Of a stretch of 64,000 bases of DNA, positions 1 through 9,900 are shown in pieces. The stretch is from Clostridiales bacterium. Its GTDB lineage: Bacteria > Bacillota > Clostridia > Monoglobales > Monoglobaceae. The stretch is from positions 113,852 through 177,851 of the forward strand of contig JAHZIG010000003.1 of assembly GCA_019419865.1 (NCBI GenBank). Direction: 5' to 3'. The notes under the pieces are model-generated. The model was not told the DNA's origin and did no database searches. It saw nothing but the letters and a program-made list of their open reading frames with translations. The translations under genes and the position numbers were made by a program. How positions within the stretch are numbered: the first letter of the stretch is position 1; each line of letters begins with the position of its first letter.

Positions 1-301
1 TATAAAGCAGGAAATCAAGAAAAAGTACAAAAGCGTACGTCAGTTCTCGTTTGCGATCGGAGTTGCGCAGACCACGGTTGTAAGCGCTCTTAAGAACGGC
101 GTAAGCGGAACGGCGTTCAGCACGGTAATGAAAATGTGTAAGGCTCTGGACATACAGGTGTTCGAGTACGAGACTCCCTTAGTTATCAACGACGACGTTA
201 TCTCTATGGTTCGTAAGTACAACAGCTTGGACAAGCTGGCTACGCATACTGTACGCACCGTATTGGACGTTGAGTATCAGCGTTGTCAAGAGGACAATTA
301 A
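1..301 (+). CDS. XRE-family helix-turn-helix regulator, 3' part
   Basis: The frame opening at base 2 runs 99 codons to a TAA at 299-301; the start lies outside the window. Residues 14-45 read as a lambda-repressor/Cro-type helix-turn-helix (QFSFAIGVAQTTVVSALKNG), with the A-x-x-x-G-V turn and a following recognition helix, and a further helix pair (FSTVMKMCKALDIQVFEY) typical of XRE proteins that binds as a dimer. The remaining 40 residues (ending QRCQEDN) have no recognised domain. Role inferred: DNA-binding transcriptional regulator, target unknown. It is followed by a hairpin terminator at 421-460, so it is transcriptionally separate from murJ. Confidence 0.75.
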   Translation, partial: IKQEIKKKYKSVRQFSFAIGVAQTTVVSALKNGVSGTAFSTVMKMCKALDIQVFEYETPLVINDDVISMVRKYNSLDKLATHTVRTVLDVEYQRCQEDN

Positions 302-420
302 TCCGAAAACGATTTAAAACGCCTTAGTTTTAAGCTTATAATAGCGGATTAGTACACATTTTCCCTAAAGACTGAAAAGTCGAACTCACCAAATTCAGAT
401 TATTAAAAACAACCAAACAC

Positions 421-460
421 AAAAGCTCCATGTCCGAATACGACCGGGAGCTTTTATTTA
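421..460 (+). terminator. rho-independent terminator after the XRE gene
   Basis: AAAAGCTCC (421-429) pairs perfectly with GGAGCTTTT (447-455) around a 17-base loop, followed by ATTTATT. The arm's own A/T ends make it work in both directions. Confidence 0.75.
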
Positions 461-539
461 TTGTCCGTTTCGGCATTGTCCGTCTCGGCGGTTTAAATCA
501 AAAGAATTTTACTATTATATTAAATTTATCGGTATTATA

Positions 540-568
540 TTTACAATATAATTTTATTAAGATATAAT
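540..568 (+). promoter_or_regulatory. sigma-A-type promoter of the murJ group
   Basis: TTTACA (540-545), 17-base spacer, TATAAT (563-568). The predicted transcript starts near 575, giving a leader of about 278 bases before the murJ ATG at 853. Confidence 0.7.
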
Positions 569-574
569 ATAAAA

Positions 575-852
575 ATACAATGCAATCTATTAAAGCGGAC
601 GGCGCGGAGGAGTTGCTATCGTCTCAGAGCGGCGAAGTTCGGTTTGCGGCTCTCTCGTATGCGGTTTTTCGGCGCGGACGGATCGGGTATTTTAACCGGC
701 AGGGTCTAATACCCCGGCTGAGCGAAAAGCGGGAACGCCGAACGCGTTCTCAAGACCGCCGTCGAGTTAAAGCGCCGCCGGCGCAGGGCGATCGAGGCTC
801 CGCGCGAATTGTATAATAAGACTGTCCTTATAAAATAACGAGGTAGATATAT
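575..852 (+). other. long GC-rich 5' leader upstream of murJ
   Basis: The 278 bases between the promoter and murJ are clearly richer in G+C than the AT-rich promoter region before them. A 78-codon reading frame (580-816) spans it but is Arg-rich, lacks a ribosome binding site and would begin only about five bases into the transcript, so I do not call it a gene. No known riboswitch core was recognised. The leader could hold a structured regulatory RNA. Confidence 0.35.
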
Positions 853-2421
853 ATGTCAAAAATTGAAAAGGGGAAAAAGGCCGTTAAATCGATAAGTATA
901 ATGGCCGTACTGATAACGCTGGCGAAGTTCCTCGGTCTGCTTAGAGAGATGCTGATAGCGAGCATCTACGGACAGGGATACGCTTCGGACGTTATAAATT
1001 CGGCCACGCAGATACCGTTGTTGTTTTTCGATATGGTGCTCGGAGTAGCGATACTTTCGACCTTTGTTCCGATATTCAACAGAAATTTAGAAAAACGCGG
1101 AAAAGAAGCCGCGATGCATTTTGCGAATAATTTTATAACCATAGTGTGCTCGATCGCGCTTTTGGCGGCGATATTGGGCTCGATTTTCGCGGAGCCTATA
1201 GTAAGGGTCATAGCGCCCGGATACGCCGAGGTTCCGGGAAAGATCGAGGAGACGTCGAAACTGCTTAGGATACTGTTCCCGTCCATCGCGTTCACGGCTA
1301 CCGCTTACGTCGTGGTGGGGATACTCCAGTCGTTCGGCGAGTTTACCGTGCCGTCGCTCATCAGCGTAGTGTCCAACGCCATTATGATAGCTTACCTGCT
1401 GATATTCAGGGATAAGCTGGGGCTTACAGGCGTCGCGGTATCTATGCTCGTCGGCTGGGCGGCGCAGCTGTTCTTTCAGCTCCCCTGGCTTAAGAAGACC
1501 GGGTTTAAGTATCGGGCGACCTTTAATTTAAGAGACGGAGACATAAAAGATGCGCTAAAACTTGCGATACCGGTGCTGATAAGCTCCTGGGTTCAGCCGC
1601 TTTGCAACGTGATAAACATGTCGTTTGGCTCCGGACTCGGCGACGGCGCGGTTTCAGCGCTCAATTGGGCGAATAAGATATATATAATCATGGTCGGGAT
1701 ATTCGCTTATGCGATAACCAACTTCATATTCCCTAAGCTGTCGAGACTCAGCTCCGGGGATAACGACGAAGCTTTCGCCGAGACGACCAGGATGTCGGTT
1801 GACTGGATAATCTTTATAATAGCCTTGGTCTCGGCGCTGTTTTTGGCGCTCTCCAACCCCATTATAAGCGTGGTGTTTGAGCGCGGTTCGTTCACCGAAG
1901 AATCGACGGCTATCACAGGTTCGGCGCTCTTCTTCTATTCGTGGGGAATGGTCGGCTACGCTATATGCGAGGCGCTCAATAAGAGCTTTTACGCGATCCA
2001 GGACGGAAAGACTCCTATGTATACCTCGATATTCGGAGTTATTGTAAACATAGCCTGCGCGGCGATATTTGTCGTTGCGCTGGGCATAGGGATACAGGGG
2101 CTGGCGCTTGCGAGCGCCATAAGTTCGAACGCTATAGCGGTAGCGCTGATGATAATGATAAACAAGCGCAGACCGGGAATTATCAATTTGGAGTTCCTCG
2201 TGAATATTCTGAAGATACTGATCTCGGGCGCGGCGGCGTTTGCGGTCTCGAAGTTGATCTATGTCGCAATTGACCCTATATTGGGAAGCGGAACGATACT
2301 CACTTTGGTCAAATTGTGTATTGCGGCGGCTCCCGCTTGCGTGGTATACTTGATTTTATCGTGGATACTCGGCGTTACTGAGATAAAAACTGCGAGAGAA
2401 AAGCTTTTAAAACGGGATTAG
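853..2421 (+). CDS. murJ: MurJ/MviN-family lipid flippase
   Basis: 522 residues, normal for MurJ (about 500-550), all hydrophobic helices separated by short loops, consistent with the 14-TM MOP-superfamily fold. The N-terminal KFLGLLREMLIASIYG segment matches the conserved LGLLRE region of the family, and the TM2 region with FIPIF-like residues (STFVPIFNR) is also typical. Known role of the family: moving lipid II (undecaprenyl-PP-MurNAc-peptide-GlcNAc) across the membrane. Start ATG 853 has GAGGT upstream. It heads a group containing a Wzy-like polymerase and a GT4 enzyme, so it may instead flip the precursor of that polysaccharide; sequence alone does not separate the two roles. Confidence 0.9.
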   Translation: MSKIEKGKKAVKSISIMAVLITLAKFLGLLREMLIASIYGQGYASDVINSATQIPLLFFDMVLGVAILSTFVPIFNRNLEKRGKEAAMHFANNFITIVCSIALLAAILGSIFAEPIVRVIAPGYAEVPGKIEETSKLLRILFPSIAFTATAYVVVGILQSFGEFTVPSLISVVSNAIMIAYLLIFRDKLGLTGVAVSMLVGWAAQLFFQLPWLKKTGFKYRATFNLRDGDIKDALKLAIPVLISSWVQPLCNVINMSFGSGLGDGAVSALNWANKIYIIMVGIFAYAITNFIFPKLSRLSSGDNDEAFAETTRMSVDWIIFIIALVSALFLALSNPIISVVFERGSFTEESTAITGSALFFYSWGMVGYAICEALNKSFYAIQDGKTPMYTSIFGVIVNIACAAIFVVALGIGIQGLALASAISSNAIAVALMIMINKRRPGIINLEFLVNILKILISGAAAFAVSKLIYVAIDPILGSGTILTLVKLCIAAAPACVVYLILSWILGVTEIKTAREKLLKRD

Positions 2422-2453
2422 ATATAAAAACTTCTATTTAGCCGCCATACCCG

Positions 2454-2508
2454 GGCGCGAATAGATCGGCCTTCGATACGCGCGCGGCGTAAATATCGTA
2501 TTCGCGCC
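2454..2508 (+). other. nested inverted repeat between murJ and the polymerase gene
   Basis: GGCGCGAATA (2454-2463) pairs perfectly with TATTCGCGCC (2499-2508); inside, CGATA (2474-2478) pairs with TATCG (2494-2498). No U-tract follows, so it is not a classical terminator. It may be an RNA processing or stability element. Confidence 0.45.
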
Positions 2509-2595
2509 GACGGGGGTTTAGACGGACATATTTATCGGCGTATGAGCCGGATATTAAAGTCATACGACTATGAAAAAGAAAGTAGGTTGCTTAAT

Positions 2596-4539
2596 ATGAA
2601 TAGCATGGGTTATTTCCAAACGATTTGGTTTTTCATATGGGGAATAATCAAAAAGAGCGGGATATATAAACTGCTTCGCCGTATATACGACGCGATCGCC
2701 GGGGCCTGGAACAGGAGCGGGATAACCGGTCTGTTCAGACGCGGATTCTTCTCCGATGAGGCGCTCAAAAAGAGCGCGGCGGGCCGCGCGCTCGGTTCGG
2801 TCTTTACGTTTCTCGGCTTTTTACAGGAAAAGAGCTGCTGCAGAATGAAAGAGCGCATCGACGACAGCGCGACCGTTAGGGTCTGCAATTATTATCTGCA
2901 CAATTTGCTCGCGCTCAACACAAGGTTTATAGGGATCTTAGCGGCCGGTATAGGCGTCGGCTTATGCGCCGCGGGTTTCGCGATCGGTTCTTATCCCGCG
3001 TTTTACGTATACGCGATCATTGCGGTAGGCGCTTTGATCTCGATATTCGACGTGAATCTGACCGAATATTTAAAGGATTCCGCGCTGGTCAAGTTGGTTT
3101 CGTATCTTACGGGCATTGAATTTTCGTTTAAGATCTTTTACGGCGCCAAGACCGCCGGTAAAAAAAGGCTGTTCGTCGCCGCTCTCTTCGGCTTAGTCGC
3201 GGGCGCCGCGGGCGGAGTTTTGGGAAACCCGCTGTATACCGCGCTTTTGATATGCGGTCTTTTCGGCGTGTTCCTTACTCTGTATAAGGTCGAGGCCGGA
3301 GTGTATTTTACGGTATTTTTAGCGCCTCTCGCTCCGACCATGGTCATGGTCGGGATGTCGGTCTTAAGTCTGATGTCGCTGATAGTGAAATCTATCACGA
3401 CCAAAGGCTTTAAGTGGAAATTCGACGGCATGGGCTTTTTGATTTTAGGTTTGATAGTCGTATATATATTCGGAGTGATAAACTCGTTCGCGGTGTTCAA
3501 CAGTTTGAGCATCTGGTGTATATACTTTGCGTTTATGGCGTTTTACTTCGTAGTAATAAATACGGTAAAGACGAAGAAACAGCTTTTCGATATACTGACG
3601 ATATTCGCCATATCCGGTACCCTCGTCTGCCTTTACGGCATAGCTCAGTATGTGTTTGGCTGGAACGTTACGCAGGCGTGGATGGATGAGGAGATGTTCA
3701 GCGATATCTCGATGCGCGTGTATTCAACGCTTGAGAACCCAAACGTATTGGGCGAATATATCCTGCTCGTTCTTCCGGTCAGCGTCGGTCTGATCTGGGC
3801 GAAGGACAAGCCGATCCAAAAGCTGATATGCCTCCTTATGGCGGGCGTGATGTTCGTCACATTGATATTGACTTTCTCGCGCGGTTGTTGGATAGGCTTT
3901 GTGTTGTCGGCGGCGGTGTTTGTGACGTTCGCTTACGGAAAGCTGTGGGGATTGCTGCTGATAGCTCTGCCGTTTTTGCCTATGGTCTTGCCGGAGAGTA
4001 TAATCAACAGGATACTCAGTATAGGAAACATGGAGGATTCGTCGACTTCTTACCGCGTATATATTTGGCTCGGTTCGTTGGCGATGATAAAGGATTTCTG
4101 GCTGTCCGGTATCGGTTTCGGTTCGGCCGCGTTTACGCAGGTTTACCCGTTCTATTCATACAGCGGGATAGTCGCGCCGCATTCGCATAATATGTTCCTC
4201 CAGATCCTGGTGGAGACGGGAGCGGTCGGAATAGCGACCTTCATTTTGATATGTATCTATTTCGTCAAAAAGTTGGCGGGAGGATTTAACGCATACAGAG
4301 GATGCGTAGAAGACGGTAAGCCGGTCAAAAAGAACAACAAATTCTCTATTATGATACTGGCGATAGGCGCCGGAGTGATGGGATTTTTGCTGCAGGGAAT
4401 GTTTGATAACTGCTTCTATAACTATAGAGTGTTTATGATATTCTGGTATACGCTCGCGCTGGGAATGGCCTGCGTGTACATAGCCAAGAATACGTATAAA
4501 AACAGCGAAGCCGAGAAAGGAGGAGCCGAGGATGATTAA
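2596..4539 (+). CDS. O-antigen ligase/Wzy-like polysaccharide polymerase
   Basis: A polytopic membrane protein, 647 residues from ATG 2596. An in-frame ATG at 2542 adds 18 residues but has no ribosome binding site, whereas 2596 has AGTAGG nine bases upstream. The N-terminal 100 residues are cytoplasmic-looking and basic; the rest holds about 12 membrane segments. The Wzy_C/O-antigen ligase signature is seen in TFSRGCWIGF followed by a large extracytoplasmic loop with PHSHNMFLQILVETG, whose histidines are characteristic. The family joins or transfers undecaprenyl-PP-linked glycan chains on the outer face of the membrane. It overlaps the next gene by 8 bases, so the two are co-translated. Polymerase versus ligase cannot be decided. 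Confidence 0.8.
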   Translation: MNSMGYFQTIWFFIWGIIKKSGIYKLLRRIYDAIAGAWNRSGITGLFRRGFFSDEALKKSAAGRALGSVFTFLGFLQEKSCCRMKERIDDSATVRVCNYYLHNLLALNTRFIGILAAGIGVGLCAAGFAIGSYPAFYVYAIIAVGALISIFDVNLTEYLKDSALVKLVSYLTGIEFSFKIFYGAKTAGKKRLFVAALFGLVAGAAGGVLGNPLYTALLICGLFGVFLTLYKVEAGVYFTVFLAPLAPTMVMVGMSVLSLMSLIVKSITTKGFKWKFDGMGFLILGLIVVYIFGVINSFAVFNSLSIWCIYFAFMAFYFVVINTVKTKKQLFDILTIFAISGTLVCLYGIAQYVFGWNVTQAWMDEEMFSDISMRVYSTLENPNVLGEYILLVLPVSVGLIWAKDKPIQKLICLLMAGVMFVTLILTFSRGCWIGFVLSAAVFVTFAYGKLWGLLLIALPFLPMVLPESIINRILSIGNMEDSSTSYRVYIWLGSLAMIKDFWLSGIGFGSAAFTQVYPFYSYSGIVAPHSHNMFLQILVETGAVGIATFILICIYFVKKLAGGFNAYRGCVEDGKPVKKNNKFSIMILAIGAGVMGFLLQGMFDNCFYNYRVFMIFWYTLALGMACVYIAKNTYKNSEAEKGGAEDD

Positions 4540-5671
4540 AGTCGTTGAAGTTTCGTCCGACTCCAATATCGGCGGCGCGGGCAAGTGCATACTGACGTTT
4601 TTGAGGACTTACGACAGAAGTAAGTTCGACGTGTCGGTCATAATCCCGGTCGGCAGCAAGCTGAAACCGGAGATAAAGGCGCTCGGAACGAGGGTCTACG
4701 AGCTTGAGGATCTGGCGGAAAAATCGCTCGATCTGAAAGCCGTGTCAAAACTCAAGCGGCTGTTTAAGCAGATCAGACCCGATATAGTCCACACCCATGC
4801 GAGCATGTCGGCAAGGCTGGCGGCGAAGCAGTGCGGGATCAAGACGGTATATACGAGACACAGCGTGTTTCCGCCCCCGGCTAAGATATCGAAGGGCGTC
4901 GGAAAACTCATAAACGGATTTATAAACAACCATACCGCGGATAGGATAATCGCGGTGGCCGAGGCCGCGAAGGACAATCTCACGGCTACGGGAGTGGACG
5001 AGAAAAAGATAGACGTAGTATTAAACGGCGTGGACGCGCTGAAACCTTTCGATCCGGAAACGCTCGGCAAGACGAAAGAGAAATATGGGATAAGACCGGG
5101 GCAGAAGACGGCGGCGATAGTCGCGAGGCTCAACGAAGTTAAAGGACACAAGTATTTCGTCGAGGCGGCCGAGATAATAAAGAAACGCGGTCTGGATATG
5201 AAGTTCCTGATCGCCGGTACGGGCGAGACGGAGGACGAGATACGCGGACTGATAAAGGAAAAGGGTCTTGAGGATACGGTCGTTATGCTCGGATTCTTAA
5301 ACGACGTGGAGCCGCTGATGAACGTTATGGACATACAGGTCAACTGTTCGTTCGGGACGGAGGCGACGAGTCTTTCGCTGCTCGAAGGCATGAGTCTCGG
5401 CAAGCCGGCGGTGGTCACCGACTTCGGAGGAAATCCCGGAGTGATCAAGGACGGAGTAAACGGGTATCTGGTTCCGACTCGCGATCCAAAGGCGCTTGCC
5501 GACAGAATAGAAAAACTTGCTTCGGACGACGAGCTGTATTCCCGGATAAGCAAAAACTGTTTGGAGATATATGCGAAGACTTTTACATCTGAAGCGAACG
5601 CAAGAAAAATCGAAGAGATATATAATCAGTTGTATAAATCAATAAAAAATAACGGAGGTAACAGCAGATGA
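4532..5671 (+). CDS. GT4-family glycosyltransferase
   Basis: 379 residues with the two-domain GT-B layout. The N-terminal domain has SNIGGAGKCI (acceptor side Gly-rich loop) and IVHTHASMSARLAAK; the C-terminal nucleotide-sugar domain has ARLNEVKGHKYFVEAA, then LGFLNDVEPLMNVMDI and the E-x7-E region EGMSLGKPAVVTDFGGNPGV, the GT4 hallmark. It probably adds a sugar to a lipid-linked or surface glycan in the cytoplasm. It overlaps the polymerase gene upstream by 8 bases and the DUF4330 gene downstream by 4 (ATGA), so these form one operon. Donor and acceptor are unknown. Confidence 0.88.
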   Translation: MIKVVEVSSDSNIGGAGKCILTFLRTYDRSKFDVSVIIPVGSKLKPEIKALGTRVYELEDLAEKSLDLKAVSKLKRLFKQIRPDIVHTHASMSARLAAKQCGIKTVYTRHSVFPPPAKISKGVGKLINGFINNHTADRIIAVAEAAKDNLTATGVDEKKIDVVLNGVDALKPFDPETLGKTKEKYGIRPGQKTAAIVARLNEVKGHKYFVEAAEIIKKRGLDMKFLIAGTGETEDEIRGLIKEKGLEDTVVMLGFLNDVEPLMNVMDIQVNCSFGTEATSLSLLEGMSLGKPAVVTDFGGNPGVIKDGVNGYLVPTRDPKALADRIEKLASDDELYSRISKNCLEIYAKTFTSEANARKIEEIYNQLYKSIKNNGGNSR

Positions 5672-6162
5672 AAGCAAAGTTTAACGCTATAGACGCGCTG
5701 ATAATAATAGCGGTAATAGCCGTTATAGCCGTAGGCGTTTTATATTTTAGAACCCTTACTCCCGGAAATACCGGATCCGGAACGGCGTCTAAAGGAACCG
5801 TACAGATAGAGCTTGCCAACGAAGAGGAATATTTGACCGAACTGCCTAAGGAAGGCGACGAGGTTACGATCGGAGTCAGAGAAAAAGCGAGAGGCACGGT
5901 GTCTAAGGTAACGGTTGAGCCGGCCGAAATGGTCGCGTACGATCTAAACGAAGGCGCGGCAAATATCAGCGTGATCCCCGACAGATACGATATATACATC
6001 GACGTCGAGGTCGACGCGGTGGATACCGGTTCGCAGATCGAAGTAGACGGCGTTCCGCTTAGAGTCGGCGTTTCGGACGCGATAAGAAGCCGTGGCTGGG
6101 CGGGATACGGATACATAACGGGAGTAGACTTAGAGATAGAGGAGGATGGAAGCGATGCTTAA
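5668..6162 (+). CDS. DUF4330-family membrane-anchored protein (first copy)
   Basis: 164 residues: a short cytoplasmic N-terminus, one membrane helix (about residues 9-27, ALIIIAVIAVIAVGVLYF), then an extracytoplasmic domain of the DUF4330 type. Its start overlaps the GT4 stop codon and is preceded by CGGAGGT. Function of the family is not established; it recurs beside polysaccharide genes. It is paralogous to the next gene: both carry a V-x-P-A/S-E/Q-M segment followed by a V-I/V-P-D/E-R-Y-D-I/V-Y block and are the same length. Confidence 0.75.
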   Translation: MKAKFNAIDALIIIAVIAVIAVGVLYFRTLTPGNTGSGTASKGTVQIELANEEEYLTELPKEGDEVTIGVREKARGTVSKVTVEPAEMVAYDLNEGAANISVIPDRYDIYIDVEVDAVDTGSQIEVDGVPLRVGVSDAIRSRGWAGYGYITGVDLEIEEDGSDA

Positions 6163-6649
6163 TAAAGACGGTAAATTGTTCGGCAAAATAAGTATAATCG
6201 ACATAATAGTCGTCGTTATAATAATCGCGCTCGCTATCGGCGTATACGCGAGGTATACTTCAAACAGCGACGCGGCCGCGTCGTCGGAGGCCGCTTCTAT
6301 CGAGTATGTTTACGAGGTAAAGAGCGTAAGAGATTTCACTATCGACGCGCTCGAGAAACTGGGACCGGTCTACGACGACGATACAAAAGAATATCTGGGC
6401 GAGGTGGTAGACGTTACGGCGGAGCCTTCGCAGATGGAGATCTCCCTCGTCAGCGGTCAGTATACTATGGTCGAGGTTCCGGAGAGATACGACGTTTACG
6501 TTACGATCAGAGTCGACGGCGAAGTCAACGCGCTCGGATATTATACTTCGACCAATACGTATTTAGGCGCAGGCTCGACGTTTAATATGAATTTTAAGTA
6601 CGCAAGCACAAACGGGAAGATAGTTTCTATATCGCAGGTTGAAGAATAG
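6155..6649 (+). CDS. DUF4330-family membrane-anchored protein (second copy)
   Basis: 164 residues from ATG 6155, chosen because GAGGAGG (6139-6145) lies nine bases upstream; an ATG at 6146 directly abuts that site and would give 167. One membrane helix (IDIIVVVIIIALAIGVYARY) near the N-terminus and an outside domain with the VPERYDVYVTIRVDG block shared with the preceding gene. The 5' end overlaps the upstream gene, so translation is coupled. Function unknown; two tandem copies may form a heterodimer, which is inference. Confidence 0.72.
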   Translation: MLNKDGKLFGKISIIDIIVVVIIIALAIGVYARYTSNSDAAASSEAASIEYVYEVKSVRDFTIDALEKLGPVYDDDTKEYLGEVVDVTAEPSQMEISLVSGQYTMVEVPERYDVYVTIRVDGEVNALGYYTSTNTYLGAGSTFNMNFKYASTNGKIVSISQVEE

Positions 6650-6906
6650 CCGCGATTAGCGGCGGCGCGCAGGTCTATCTAAGAAAGATATACGTAACTT
6701 GTGGAAAAGGAGCGGTATATAGCTTTTAGATAGAGCGAGGAAATGCGTATGAATGGGCGATAGTTATTTATGTGCGGCTCTACAGAGGAGCTTTGTCGTT
6801 TATTTGGCCGATAAAGAGGTCAAGCGGCGCCGCAGTACTTTCGGGCGTAGCGCGCTCAGGAGTATGGCGGCGTTTTTCTTATATGTAGATTTATGGCGGT
6901 GGTAAT
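6650..6906 (+). other. gap before addA with a long-loop inverted repeat
   Basis: No credible gene in these 257 bases. TCTATCTAA (6674-6682) pairs perfectly with TTAGATAGA (6726-6734). No promoter of good quality was seen, so addA may be read through from upstream. An addB gene, normally directly before addA, is absent. Confidence 0.4.
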
Positions 6907-9900
6907 ATGGGAGTAAATTGGACTGAAAAACAGCTTGAAGCGATAAACGCGAAGGGCGAGAACATACTTGTGAGCGCGGCGGCGGGAAGCGGCAAGACGG
7001 CCGTGTTGGTCGAACGCGTAATAAGAAAGATAACCGACCCCGAAAATCCGGTCCCGATAGATAGGCTGCTGGTTCTCACCTTTACCGAAGCGGCGGCTTC
7101 GGAGATGAAACAGAAAATAACGGCCGCGCTCGAAAAAGAGATGAAAAAGGACCCGGAAAATAAATTCTTAAAGGAACAGATCATGAAGGCGGGCGCGGCC
7201 GACATAAGCAACGTTCATTCGTTTTGTAAGAAAATGATATCCAATAACGTCTTTTCTGCGGCCGGAGATTCGGACGGGAGCATACCTACCGACTTTTCAA
7301 TAATCCCGGAGACGGAAAACGAGATACTTCTCAAGGACGCGCTCGACGACGTTTTGGAGAGGTATTATTCGAAGATCGACGATCTTCCATCGTTTCGGGG
7401 GCTTGTTTTGGGCTACGGCGGAGTTAAGAGCGACGGGAACTTAAGGGATACCGCGCTCGGATTGTATAAGTTTATAAACAGTATGGCTTCGCCCAAGCGC
7501 TGGCTGAGAGACGCGGTAGATATATACAAGGAAGTAAGCGTCCGCGGCGGCTTCAGCGGGACGAAGGCGGAGCGGCTCATACTCGGAGAGATACGCAAAA
7601 CCGCGCGGGAACTTTTGGAGTGTTACGACTATATAGAACGTATCGTAGACGACAATTTTGAGAAAGACAGACCTCATCACGCGTTTTTCGCGGAGGAGAG
7701 ATTAGGGTTTGAACATCTCTACTCCGCCGCGGAAAAAGGGATCGGCGAGTTTATGGACGCGGTAAGGGAGCTTAAGTTTAAAAGCCGACTGCCGGGGATC
7801 AAGAAGGACGACGACTATCATGTAAAAGAGGCGCAGGAGCAGATAAAGTTTTATCGGGATATAGCGAAGAAGCGTTTCAGCGAAGAATTCGGCAAATATA
7901 AAACTATAGGGATAGGCGAACTGGAGGATAGGTATATAAAGACATATCCGCTGGTCAAAACGCTTAAAAATATCGTGTTGACGCTGAGACGCAGGCATAT
8001 ACGGCTTAAGCGGGAAAAGGGCTATCTTGATTTCAGCGATTTGGAGCATGAGTTTATAAATCTCATATCGGATAAGGACGGGAATCCGACCCGGACCGCG
8101 CTTAAGCTGAGGGAAAAATACGAGGAGATACTGGTTGACGAGTATCAGGATACCAATAATATTCAGGATACTATATTTAAACTCTTATCGAGAGGGAATA
8201 ATATATTTATGGTCGGCGACCTGAAGCAGAGCATATACAAATTCAGAAACGCGTCGCCCAAGCTGTTCGCCGAGAAATACGAACGCTACGGAAAAGGCGA
8301 CGGGGGAAGACTGATCCGCCTTACAAATAATTTCAGGAGCCGAAAGACGGTAGTCGATACGGTAAACGGCGTATTCGAGAAGCTCATGTCCAAGCGTACC
8401 TGCGACACCGAGTACGGCGAGGACGAGAGGCTGGTATTCTCAGCCGGGTATCTGGGCGAGGATACGGCCGACTGCCGCACCGAACTTTTGCTCACCGATT
8501 GCGACCCGAAGAATTACGAGGCGGAGAAGTATTCGGGTTATGACAAGTATATGTTCGAGGCCGAGACGGTAGCAAGACGCATATACGATATGGTAAACGT
8601 CGAAAAAACGAGGGTATACGACAAGGAGACCGGCGAGAAGAGGCGGATCAAGTACGGCGATATTTCAATATTGATGCGTTCGGTCGGCGCCGCCGCGCCG
8701 GTGTTCGAACAGATATTCGAGGACTACGGGATACCGGTGCGCAGCGAGAAGGGGCGCGGCTATCTCGACTCCGTCGAGGTCATGACGGTCATGAACTTTT
8801 TGAGGATAATAGACAATCCGCTTCAGGACATTCCGCTGATAGCGGTCATGCGTTCGCCCATATTCGCTTTTACGCCGGACGCGCTGGCCGAGATACGCAT
8901 AGGAAAAAGAAACGGAAATTTCTATTACGCGGTCGTGGAAGCGGCCGAGAACGGCATGGAACGGGCGGCGGAATTTTTGGACGTCCTGAATAAGCTCAGA
9001 GACGAGGCCGAGTACATGGGGATCGACGAGATAGTCTGGAAGATAGTAAACGATTTAAACTACGGCGCGATAGCGTCGGCGGCGCCGGGCGGAGAGCAGG
9101 CGGCGGCCAATTTGAAACTGTTGTTCGAGCGCGCCGCCGAGTTTGAGCGCGGCTCTATGAGCGGTCTGTTCAATTTTATGAAGTATATAGACGGCATAAA
9201 GGACGAGGCCGACTTGACTCCGGCTAAGCTGCTGGGCGAGGATATAAACGCCGTCAATATCGTTACTATACATAAGTCGAAGGGGCTTGAGTACCCGGTC
9301 GTGTTCGTCGCGAATATGGACACGTCCGTCGCCGACAAGGCGCAGATAGTCTGGCACGAGGATCTGGGGATAGGTCTCGATTACGTAGATCCGTCGCTCA
9401 GGGTCAGATATCCCGGGCTTATGAAGGCGCTGATAAAGGCTCAGAAGAAGCGGGAGAACACGGCGGAGGAGATGCGTCTTCTGTACGTGGCGGCGACCAG
9501 AGCCAAGGAGAAGCTGATATTTTCGGCGCGGAAGCTGTCTCGGGGAAACGGTTGGGAAAAGGCGGTATATGCTCCGGACGGAGCGCTTTCGCCGGTCTTC
9601 ATAAACCGCTACTGTACGCTCAGAGACTGGACGCTGCCGGCGCTCGCCCGGCATAAGGACGCGGGCGGGCTTAAAAACACGCTCTCATTCGACGTTGCGG
9701 ACGATAAGAATATGGATTTCGCTTTTGAGTTTAAATATGTAAACCACGAGACGGAGCCGTTGGAGTATGAAACGGTAAAGGCTGAGGAAAATCGGGAAAA
9801 CGTCTCCAAACAGGACGCTGAAGCTGCGGATAAATCCGGCGGCGAGAGCCGCGGACTGCCGGAGGAGCTTCGCGAGAGGCTCGAGTACAGGTATCCTACG

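Noticed and set aside
580..816. 78-codon frame between the first promoter and murJ
   Set aside because: No ribosome binding site, Arg-rich composition, starts almost at the transcript end; treated as leader.
4696..5553. 285-codon leftward frame opposite the GT4 gene
   Set aside because: Ser-rich shadow of a well-supported glycosyltransferase gene.
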